Below are positions 23,459 to 34,600 of a stretch of 64,000 nt of DNA, one piece after another. The notes beneath the pieces were generated by a model. The model was given only the letters and a program-made list of their open reading frames with translations. It ran no database searches and was not told the DNA's origin. The translations under genes and the position numbers were made by a program. The stretch's first letter is position 1; each line of letters begins with the position of its first letter. The stretch comes from Henckelia pumila. Its lineage: Eukaryota; Streptophyta; Magnoliopsida; Lamiales; Gesneriaceae. The stretch lies in contig NC_133122.1 in assembly GCF_033568475.1 (NCBI RefSeq), positions 149,186,861 through 149,250,860 of the forward strand, in the 5' to 3' direction.

Positions 23459-23660
23459 ATAACGTGATATGATATATATTTATTATGTATATATACTAAC
23501 TATATCAATATATAATTTCATGTTATTATATAAGAGGTTATCTAGGACACTGACCTTATAATAACGTGATATGATATATATTTTATTGCGTATATTTAAT
23601 TATGATTATCATTATATGCATCACATGATTATCACGAATTTTTATTCAACACATACTCGA
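23459..23660 (+). repeat. leader tandem repeat of copia copy A (two units)
   Basis: ATAACGTGATATGATATATA begins at 23459 and again at 23561, a period of about 102 bases. The units lie between the 5' LTR and gag. The related copy B has four units of 98 bases in the same place. Confidence 0.75.
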
Positions 23661-23990
23661 TTTTTTCTTACCCCAACGGTAACAAACGGCTGGGTTTTGC
23701 CCTATAAATATGTTCACTCAAACTCATTTCAATCACACCAAATTCACTCTTTCTCTCAAAATAATTTCTCCTCGATTTTTTGAAGATGAAGATGATGGCA
23801 TTTCTAAGGCTATTTTTCATAACGATTATGATCATCATGCTCATGAATCTTGTACTCACCAGCGGTTTTCCACCACATACTTTTTCTCTATTTGTACACG
23901 CACTTGTAATTTTCGTTCTTCCATTATTTTGTATTTTCATATTAATGGAAATTAACTAATAAAATGCATTGTTATTTTTCTAGTACCATC

Positions 23991-26900
23991 ATGTTAAATT
24001 TGGCAAATATTGAATTCGTTGCGCTCGATATCACTGGAAAGAATTATATGTCATGGACTCTCGATGTAGAGATGCATCTTGAGTCATTGGGTCTAAGCGA
24101 TACCATCAAAGAAAATAATATATCATCCTCACAAGAAAAAGCAAAGTCTATGATTTTCTTACGTAGACATCTTGATGAAGGATTGAAATGTGAGTATCTC
24201 ACAAAAAAAGACCCAATGATTTTATGGAAAGAGCTGAAATAAAGATTTGAGCATATAAGGGAAGTTATACTCCCCACCGCCCGTGATGAATGGAATACGT
24301 TGAGATTCCAAGACTTTAAAAAAGTCGGTGATTACAATTCTGCGATGTATCGAATAGTCTCGCAATTGAAATTTTGTTGGCATGTTGTTACTGAAATGGA
24401 AATGCTTGAAAAACATTTTCCACATTCCACGCATCAAATATAACTCTACAACAACAGTATAGAGTGCGTGGATTTTCGAGATATTCTGAACTAATCGCAT
24501 GTCTTCTTGTGGCGGAAAAGAACAACGAATTATTAGTAAGAAATCATCAATCCCGACCCACTAAATCAACGGCATTTCCAGAAGCAAATGTCGTAATTAA
24601 AAATGAAAACCAAAATCAAAGGCATAGACCAGATTTTGGTCATGGACGAGGTCGAGGACGTGGACGTAAAAATGATCGCGATCGTGGTCGTGGTCGTGGC
24701 CGTGGATATGAAAATAATCGAGATAGTTACTTCAATAACTCATCTCAAAAGAACGTCACGAACCACCCACCAAAAAGGCAGCATGAAAATACGAGTGAAA
24801 ATAAAAATCACTCAAAAAGATCTGAGAGTGATTGTTATAGATGTGGCACTCCAGGACATTGGTCACATATTTGTCGAACCCCTGAGCATCTATGTAAGCT
24901 CTATAAAGAATCGACAAAGGGGAAAGGAAAAGAGACCAATTTTGTTGAAAATAGTGACCATTTAATTGGTTCAACTAGTTTCAATGCTGCAGATTTTTTG
25001 AATGATTTCGAAGACATTGATTAAAAGATTGGTGGGACTAGAGTGTAACAAATTTGTATTTTTCATGCATTCTTGTATTATAAAGCATGTTATATTTTGC
25101 ATTTGTATTGTACTTAATTTTTCTTTATTGCATTTTTGTGAAGTTTGATATGGAAAATACTATGAGCAAACATGAAAATAATATCATGGAAATTTGAATA
25201 CCGGATAGTGGTACAACGCACACTATTCTGCGAGGTGAAAGATATTTCTTGGAAATAAAACCAACAAAAACAATGGTGAATACCATATCAGGTCCTGTAG
25301 ACTTGATTGAAGGTTGTGGTAAAACACAATTTTTGTTACCAAATGGTACAAAATTTCTGATAAATGATGTTTTATATTCACCACAATCGAAAAGAAATTT
25401 GTTGAGTTTTAATGACATATATTCTCATTATGATACTGAGACGATAACTGATGGAAATCAGAAATATATGTGTCTTACCACATATAAATCAGGAAAGAAA
25501 TATGTGGTTGAAAAATTATCAATGCTCTCTATTGGATTGCATTATACACATATAAGATTAATCGAATCAAATATGATGGTTAATAATTCTTCAATATTAA
25601 CCAATTGGCATGATCGATTGAGACATCCTGGTTCAATAATGATGCGAAGAATTATTGAAAATACACATGATCATCCATTGAAAGACCAGAAAATCTTTCA
25701 GTATAATAAGTTTCAATGTAAAGCATGTTCTCTTGGAAAACTTATTATAAGACCATCGCCAGCTAAAATCCAAACAAAATCACCCATATTTTTTGAACGT
25801 ATTCAGGGTGATATTTGTGGGCCAATTCATCCACCATGTGGACCATTTCGATACTTTATGGTATTGATCGATGCTTCTAGCAGATGGTCATATGTATGCT
25901 TATTGTCAACTCGAAATGTGGCAATTTCAAGATTAATGGCTCAACTAATAAAATTGTGGAATCAATTTCCCGATTATACAATCAAGAAATTAAGACTTGA
26001 TAATGCTCGAGAATTTACTTCTCAAACTTTCAATGATTATTGTATGTCAATGAGAATTACTGTTGAACATCATGTTGCTCATGTTCATACACAAAATGGA
26101 TTAGCTGAATCATTGATTAAACGTCTACAACTGATTGCTAGACCAATTATTATGATAACAAAACTCCCTATTTATATATGGGGACATGCAATTTTACATG
26201 TTGCGGCATTAATTTGCATCAGACCAAGTGCATATCATAAATTCTCCCCATTGCAGCTTGCATTTGGTAAATAACCAAATATTTCTCATCTGAGAATTTT
26301 TGGATGTATGGTGTATGTGCCTATGCACCACCTCAATGATAAAAAAAAATGGGTTCTCAAAGAAAAATCGGTATTTATATCGGTTATGATAGCCCATCAA
26401 TCATTCGATATCTTGAGCCTCAAACAGGCGATGTGTTTATAGCACGTTTTGTTGATTGTCATTTTAATGAAGAAATCTTCCCAATGTTAGGGGGAGAAAA
26501 GAAACACATCGAAAAATAAATCACATGGTACGTACCATCATTGTTACATTTAGATCCAAGGACCAAACAATGTGAGAAAGATGTACATCAAATTGTGCAC
26601 TTGCAAAGAATTGCAAATCAAATACCAGATGCATTTGCAGACACCAAAGGGGTAACAAAATTATATATACATGCTGTAAATACCCCTGCTCGAATTGAAA
26701 TTCCGAAGAAACAAATTGAAGACACTCATGATGTCATAAAACGCTTGAAGCGTGGAAGGCCAGTCGGTTCCAAGGATAAAAATCCTCGAAAAAGAAAAGG
26801 CATAGAGAAACACGATGATCATAAAATATAAAATGGTGTTCCAGAAGAAACACCTGATGATGAAAATGTTCTGTCAAAACCACAAATTGACGAGAATCGT

Positions 26901-28631
26901 GAAATCTCTATCAATTATATTAATACTGAAAAAATATGGAATCAAAAAGATATAGAAGATATTGATGAGATATTTTCTTATAATGTGGCTTGTGACATCA
27001 TAAATGAAAATGAGGATCTTGAACCAAAATCTTTTGGTGAATGTAAAACTCGTCATGATTGGGCCAAATGGAAAGATGTCATCCAGGTTGAATTGGATTC
27101 GCTAAATAAACGTAATGTTTTTGGACCTATAGTCCTCACACCTGAAGGTGTAAAACATGTTGGATACAAATGGGTTTTTATTCGAAAGCGAAATGAGAAA
27201 AATGAAATAGCAAGATATAAAACTAGACTTGTTGCATAAGGTTTTTCTCAAATGCCTGAAATTGATTATGAAAAAACGTATTCTCCTGTTATGGATGCAA
27301 TTACGTTTCGATATTTGATTAGTTTGGCCGTGTCTAAAAATTTGGAAATGTGTCTTATGGATGTTGTTACAGCTTACTTATACGGATCACTTGATAGTGA
27401 TATATACATGAAAATCCCTGAAAGATTTAAGATGTCTGAAGCACAAAGTTCAAAACCCAGAGAATTTTATTCTGTAAAATTGCAAAAATCATTATATGGG
27501 TTGAAGCAATCCGGCCGAATGTGGTATAATCGACTAAGTGAACACTTGATGAAAAAGGGATATGTAAATGATTCAATATGCCCTTGTGTTTTCATTAAGA
27601 AAACAACATCCGGATGTGTAATTATTGCTGTATATGTTGATGATTTAAATATCATTGGAACGAATAAAGAAATTCAAGAAGTTATGATGTACTTGAAGAA
27701 AGAATTCGAAATGAAGGATCTTGAAAAAACCAATTATTGTCTGGGTTTGCAAATCAAACAAAAAGAATGTGGAATTTTTGTTCACCAGACAAATTATACA
27801 GAAAAGATCCTTAAACGTTTTAATATGGATAAATCAAATCCATTAAGTACTCCAATGGTTGTAAGATCATTAAACATAGAAAAGGATCCATTTCGTCCAT
27901 GTGAAGATGATGAAGTTATTCTTGGTCCAGAAGTACCATATCTAAGTGTCATTGGTGCCCTTATGTATCTTGCAAACTGCACTAGACCTGATATATGTTT
28001 TGCTGTAAATTTATTGGCAAGATTCAGTTCATATCCAACAAAGAGGCACTGGAACGGAATTAAACATATATTCCGTTATCTACGAGGAACGACAAATTTG
28101 AGACTTTTGTACTCAAAAGACACCAATCAAAGTATCATTGGTTATGCTGATGATGGATATTTATCTGATCCACATAAGGCACATTCCCAAACCGGATATG
28201 TATTTACTCGTAGAGGCATCGCAATTTCTTGGCGTTCACAGAAACAAATACTAGTAACAACTTCATCAAATCATGCTGAGATTATTGCGCTATATGAAGC
28301 AAGCCGTGAATGTGTTTGGCTAAAATCAATGACACATCATATCCAAATTTCTTGTGCATTATCAGTAGACAAGAAGCCTGTGACGCTGTATGAAGATAAT
28401 GCTGCATGTATTGCTCAAATGAAAGAAGGATACATCAAAAGTGACAGAACCAAACATATCCCCCCAAAATTCTTTGCCTATACTCAAGAGCTTGAGAAGA
28501 ATAAGAATATTGATATCTGTTACATTCAATCAAGTGAGAACTCATCAGATCTCTTCACAAAGGCACTTCCTACGTCAATATTCAGAAAGCATATATATAA
28601 TATTAGGATGCGCAATCTACGGAATATGTGA
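23991..28631 (+). pseudogene. copia gag-pol, degenerate (copy A)
   Basis: The gag begins at 23991 and meets a stop at 24240-24242 and a frame change near 24410. It then continues to 25024 with an arginine-glycine-rich tract and a zinc knuckle CX2CX4HX4C (CYRCGTPGHWSHIC, 24834-24875). The protease active site PDSGTT lies near 25200, with a stop just before it. The integrase region (25249-26272) has its zinc-binding part (WHDRLRHPG...CKACSLGKL) and the acidic core residues in GDICGP, RLDNAREF and NGLAES. Another stop falls at 26272-26274. Reverse transcriptase and RNase H (26985-28631) are broken once at 27237-27239, then run 459 codons with YVDD at 27634-27645, RPDICFAV and the RNase H EIIALYEA region. 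The separate breaks mean no full polyprotein can be made. Confidence 0.93.
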
Positions 28632-28796
28632 AAAATCACTCATGTTAACATGAGGGGGAGTTTACGTGGCTGCACTCTTTTTTTCTCACTATGGTTTTTA
28701 TCCCACTGGGTTTTTCCTAGTAAGGTTTTTAACGAGGCAGTATAAAACATGTAATGAAGACAGTCATCATATCACGATCATCATCACAAGGGGGAG

Positions 28797-29071
28797 TGTT
28801 GAAAAATATATTATTATTATGTTGAATATTGAATATTGAATGTTGAATGTTGAATATTGAGTTGTAAAATGTGGAAAATTAGTGTGTGATGATGTAGATA
28901 ATGATGTATTAATTTTTGGACTAATCTCAAATGTGGATCTATAAATAGGTCTTCATTTGTGATGAAAAATACAATTGAGTTGAGAGAAAAATATTATAAA
29001 GTGTAGAATTTGATAAATTTTGAGTTTTGGAGTATTTACTTTTTACCGTAAATTTTTACTTTTTCACAACA
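28797..29071 (+). repeat. 3' LTR of copia copy A
   Basis: It is the same length as the 5' LTR with five differences by eye. The polypurine tract AAGGGGGAG ends at 28796. Confidence 0.96.
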
Positions 29072-29245
29072 AAAATAAGATCTTTTCTTAAAAAATAAGG
29101 CTTAATTTTTTTAAAATAACTTATTTTGACAGCTTATAAGTTGTTTGACAAAAAATTTGCCAAACAAATTGGAAGAACTTATAAGCTCTGAAACAACTTA
29201 TAAGTTGTTTTCAAGAGCTTATAAGTTCAGCCAAACACTCTCTTA

Positions 29246-29321
29246 TATACTAACTTACCAATAAACATTGAAATTTGCTTTAAAAATATATAACTTGCCG
29301 TAAATTAATTCCTATATACAA

Positions 29322-29373
<52 letters not shown>

Positions 29374-30425
29374 AAAGATGATAACTTCTATTTGTTGGAA
29401 ATTTATTTTTTTAAAAATTAAATTGTATATCTATTTTAATTGAAGTATATTATAGTAATTGTTTTCGCAAACTGTATATCATTTTTTGGGCGAAAAAATG
29501 TGTTCTTTAAATTCACAATAATGATTTTTCAAGAAACAACCTTTTACCAAAAACAAATATATTACACTGAGTGAGTTAAATTTAATTAGTAAGATCAAAT
29601 AGATTACACAAGTGAGTTAATTTTAAAATATTTTCCATTCAAAAACAAATTAGCATCATAAATTATAAATAAAAATGAAAACAAATTATTTAAAAAAAAT
29701 ATTATATTAAATAAAATTCATATTTTTTATTGATTATTTTCCTTGTGTAGGACCGTATTGAATTTTAAAATAGAATACACAAATGAGTTAAATTTTAATT
29801 TTTTATTACCATTTTTAGCATAAAACAAATTACCATCTCAAATTTAAAACAAAAATGAAATTAATTATTTTAAATTATATTAAAACAAAATTATTTAATT
29901 TTTTGTGTCTTTCAATATTAAAATAATACTATGTTCTAATCCTTTATGATATCAATGAAATTCGTATTATTTTATATATTTTATTATTTAAATTTAATAT
30001 ATTATTTTTTAAAAATAATACGTATGAACTAACTATATTATGTATTACTTTCTTTATTCTAATTTTTTATTTTTAATTTAAAAAATATAAATATGGGTGT
30101 GTCATCTTCTTGGTGCGAATTTCTCTTTTCCCTCCGTTCTTACAATAAATGGCATAAAATTTATTTTATAATTAAATATATTTTAAATTGAGTTTGGAGC
30201 AAGTGAGCAAAATGTTTAAAAATCCAAGGCTATTAATTTTTCAAATGGGTTTTTGTGACAATCATGATTTTAACGGCAAAGTCGGATATATTTAACCCCT
30301 AGAATCTCAAACGTTTAAAATATTTTAGTTGGAAAGCTAAATCAATATTATTTTTTTTTAAAATCAAAGCAAAGTCAAATTTCAAACAGGTATAGTCACC
30401 GTTTGAGGCTTGACGCTTGAACGTG

Positions 30426-30460
<35 letters not shown>

Positions 30461-31440
30461 ATAAAAAAAAAAAAAGTCAATATACAAGAAAAAGTCAATA
30501 CCTAATTGAAATAAAAAGAAGAATCGGACGCAAAACTAATGTTTTTCTAGAAAATCCGCGTTTACAGGGTCAAATCAGTTTGGACGTACATAGTTTTAAG
30601 TCTCGCATTAATATGTAAGAAATTTAAAATGTAAAAATAATTAAAAAAAATTGTGTTCTTACATATAGCTTAGGCGCATGTAAAGATTATGGGTGTATTA
30701 TTTACTTTTATTATAATTTATATTAAAAAAATTTGAAGACTTGCTTGTGGTTGAAACGAGATAATGGGCATGACCCCCAAGAAAATGATGCAACCCACTA
30801 TGCTTACAAATTTTTTTGCTTGCTTTGCTTTGATTAATCTTTACACTAAATATTCTCTCCATTAGATCAGATCAGTCCATGTGAAAATATGTCATGCAAA
30901 CATTTTTCAAAGAGTTGAAAGTATATACATATATATTTTTGATATGATGCACACCCGCTGTTGTCACATGTATGAACACCACTGAGATGATGTCAAACTA
31001 TCGAATGTAATAAAACATATCAAAATTGTATTTCCAATAGATAGATGTTATCTCAACGTTGCTCACATAGATGTCTACGAGTGTACAACATATATATCAT
31101 CAAGTATAGAGCATAATTTAAGTATCTTCTTTATAATCTGTACATTTGTATGAATTCTAGCACATTCATGACCGAAAGCAACAAACTTTATGAACCGGAT
31201 TGGGCCAATCTAAATGAATTATGTCATCTTATATGCAAAATGAAAAAGAAACATCATCAAAGCACAGGTAACCCTGAAATAATATATGCGCTTAAAGTGC
31301 CAGATTTTTATTTTTTAGATCCTCTTATTTCTACGGCGGAATCATACTGTAATATGACGGTTTCGCCCTCATACACATCGGCTGCATCAAACCAAAAACA
31401 CAGTTGTTTTGGCTGAGGAATTTATCACTCATTTTCAGAT
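29246..31440. other. gene-free AT-rich region downstream of the AP endonuclease gene
   Basis: It contains (TA)n at 29326-29362 and 30429-30457 and long runs of A/T. A short open frame at 31150-31416 (88 codons) matches nothing I recognise and has no sign of being a gene. The last few hundred bases before 31671 should include the 3' untranslated region of the AP endonuclease gene. Confidence 0.5.
29326..29362. repeat. (TA)n microsatellite followed by (CA)n
   Basis: About 18 TA units lead into ACACACACACA. Confidence 0.95.
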
Positions 31441-31670
31441 GGTTGCACCAATTAGATGTTTTATTTAAATAACAAACAAACCAAAATTGATTCCACAAAA
31501 GGAGTTGAGAATCCTATTCAATAGCTAAGAGTTTCCAAATGTTACTAGCCGTTTCAAGAATGCGAGCAAAGGATCATGGATCAAAATGGCCTTCAATCTT
31601 CCTGAACCTATAATCTAAAATATATTCAAATCCTCCATCGAGGAAGAATCGGGCTGGTTCACGCCCGGCC

Positions 31671-34600
31671 TTATAGTTTGAGAATGAGGCCAATAGGACA
31701 ATGATCACTTCCAGCAACATCTGGGAGAATATATGAGTCGTATACCTGGTTGGCAATTGATTCTGAGGCAAGGAAATAGTCTAGCCGCCATCCTAGTTCA
31801 AACATGATGTATTTTTTAGTTAAAAAACAGGTAGAAAGAGCCGAGCATATTCGTGAATATGATGCGAAATGGTATCCAGGAAGACTTTGACAACCGTATC
31901 CCGTGAAAAACAGTGGCTTCTGGGATAAATATTAGGTTCAAATCATTCTAGTATTTGAGTTGATACAACCGGAAAAATGTGAGAATCGGATATACATATG
32001 AAAGCATAAAAGCAGAGACGGATCTAAGAATTAGAGCTGAGGTGAGCTTATAATGTAATACATTATATATTATTACAAAAAATGTAATATATACATATAT
32101 ATTAATTTTCAGCTGCCCAACCATTCCTGTCCACCTCGTCCCCGATCACTGAAACCCGGTATCGGGTTTTAATTGTTTTTTTTTAAATTTTTCGTATCAC
32201 TAAAACACGATATCGAGTTTTAGTTGTCGGGGACGAGTTGGGCAGCATTGGTTGGACAACTGAAAATTTATATATATATATAACAAAAAAAAATCATTAC
32301 ATTATACTATTAAAAAATCAAAAAAACAGTTTAGTCTCTTTGCGATTTTGGTCATGTTTCAATTTTAATCTACTAACTTTCTTTCTTTTGCAATTTTATT
32401 TATTTTCATACTTTGCAATGACATGAAAATAATGCAGTGTTGATGTGTATAGTGTTACACTAGCACTTCCCATAAAAAGAACTAGAATTGCAAAAAATGA
32501 AAAAAAAATTGAGTAAAACTGAATTTTGATAACACAGATGACCAAAATCGCAAATTGACAAATTTACAAGATAAAAAAAAACAGTTTTCCCCCCCAAAAA
32601 TGAAGTTCTGGGCTAGAATTAAGGAGATGGGTTGGGCTTGGGGCGTGGAAAGGGTGAGCTTTAGTGCATTAAGTAAAAAATATACACAGTTAATAAAAAA
32701 ATTGGGGTAGGCAAAAAAATTGGGGTGGGCTAACTGACCTAAGCTATATCTATCATCGCATAAAAGTCTGATACATTCACAAGCTCTGACGTCATTGGAA
32801 CAAATGCAAAATATTGGTAATTTACCCCTTGACTAAAACCGTGTCCAAAACAAACAAGTTAAAACTCGTTCATGTTTTTAAATTGATAGCATACACCTCC
32901 ACGCCAATAGTTTTATATGATACAAGCACTCCCGCTAAGTTAAAACTTAAAACTCGTTCGTGTTTTTAAACTTATGGCATAAAACTTTCTACTTCTAGGT
33001 AGAGTTCAACCTACTATATGATATGTGTGCTTCAAATGAGCCTATACATGAAATTACCCAGAATCAAAGTTCTCAAAACTCGAATATCATTCTAAACACA
33101 ACAAAAATATAAAAATTTCACTTCTCCCTTATCTTATTAATTTATAGCACCCAAAAGCTTCAAATGTAATTATAGAGAGATCGTGCTATAAAACCAGAAG
33201 ATAAACATATTTATGTTATTGTTAAATGCAGGACATTTTTACGGTTGATCACTATGATATGAAGGTAATTAAATGTACTGCCTTGTATTTAGTGAGTGCA
33301 CCATAAAATTTTTAAATAATAAAATTTTCACATAAAGTTTTAACTTCTTTGGCATGACACAAGGGGCTTATCTGCTGTTTACCCTCAAGGCAAACCCAAA
33401 CTAACTAGAGCATGGTTGAACTTAACCCAATGCTTAGTTCAGAGTTTTAGTCATAAATTCGAGATCAAAGCAATCTCTCTCCTATCCCTCCTAAGGTTAG
33501 TATATACAGGTAACTCTCTATGGAGGTAAATAAAGCTCAAGTGCATAAACGTATGGAAGTATATGGCGTACAAAATGATATACCTTTGTTGGTTTTTCGC
33601 CCACCATGCTTGTAGCCCCAATATGTATAACCAACAGTGCCAGGGTGCTGATTCCGAAAGGTATCAACAAAACCTTTATCAAGAAAATTCGTTTGAAATG
33701 ATTGTCTCTCTTCATCTGTAAAACCTGCACTTCTTTTGTTTCCCTGAAAGAAGATATAAGAAAAGTCTGTATCACCAATTCCGCTGAACTAATATATTGT
33801 ACAAGAAACCTTCTTCATTGGATAAAAGAAACTTCTCAGCTCATGGCTGATGGCAAACAAGAACTATGACAAGGAAAAGTATAAAATCAATCCCTCCACC
33901 CCTATACCAATTCATCCAATTACTCTCAGAAGATTTTGAGAATGCACGACTCCTCCTTGATACATTATTACATTAATAAGGGTAGAAAATGGAAAAAAGA
34001 CCGAATCAATCAGAGTCTAGTTTCAAAAATAAAATAACTCAAGAGTCTAATCAACTCACAGCTGGATTCCATATATCAATTTCTTGATGGGCACAATTCA
34101 AGTCACCGGTAAGAATAACAGGCTTTGACCGTTCCAGATCCTGCAAAGTATATATTCAACTTTGAGATTTAACTTGTATTCCTATGATGAATCGAACATT
34201 GAGACCACCGGAAATTTTTTTTAACATTATTCAATAAAAAGTCTCTTCCTCGCCTTCCAAACGAAGAGGAACTGTAACATGATACTAAATACAAATTACG
34301 AGAATAAATTAAACACAAGCAGAATTGATTTTTTGGTACATGATTACATGACCAAATTTACTTTGTAGACAAAATTCAGTTTCAAAACCAGAGTTGAGGA
34401 TACATGCATATACATACACACATATATATACACATATCAACAGAGTTCGGAAATAACAGGATCACAGAAAAGGAAGAAGCAGGTTCTAAGAATAACTCAA
34501 TAATTAACTAACACTTACTTTCATATAGTTACTGAGAGAAGGATCCCATTGTGTTATCCTGTACGACTTAAGAACAGAAATATCAATCAGTTTCACTCCA

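Larger units (their letters stand above)
22912..29071 (+). mobile_element. Ty1-copia retrotransposon, full length, non-functional (copy A)
   Basis: Two 275-bp LTRs (22912-23186 and 28797-29071), each TGTTG...CAACA, bound a 5.6-kb interior. The 5-bp target duplication AAAAT is perfect (22907-22911 and 29072-29076). The primer-binding region after the 5' LTR is GTTATCAGCACG, a weak match to the initiator-Met pattern. The polypurine tract AAGGGGGAG (28788-28796) directly precedes the 3' LTR. By eye the LTRs differ at five of 275 positions, so the insertion is fairly recent. It landed inside the MITE-like element at 22504-29240. Confidence 0.96.
22504..29240. mobile_element. inverted-repeat DNA transposon (MITE-like), split by a copia insertion
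   Basis: The left piece (22504-22911) starts GGGTGTTTGACTAAGC, then CAGCTTATAAG...GAGCTTATAAG. The right piece (29072-29240) ends CAACTTATAAGTTG, GAGCTTATAAGTTCAGCC, AAACACTC. In reverse complement the right end reads GAGTGTTTGGC...CTTATAAGCTC, matching the left. TCTTA occurs just outside both edges (22497-22501 and 29241-29245) and may be the target duplication. Without the copia the element would be about 0.58 kb. It has no coding capacity of its own. The GTGTTTG...CTTATAAG end is common in plant MITEs. Confidence 0.75.

Noticed and set aside
23710-23955. Small upstream open frames before the gag of copia copy A
   Set aside because: They lie in the leader, share no similarity with gag, and the equivalent frames are not kept in copy B.
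24603-24965. Second open frame overlapping the gag nucleocapsid region
   Set aside because: It is a shifted-frame shadow of the arginine-glycine tract (GTC/GAT-rich reading), not an independent protein.
31150-31416. 88-codon open frame downstream of ARP
   Set aside because: There is no recognisable domain, no promoter signal and no neighbouring exon. It is probably chance.
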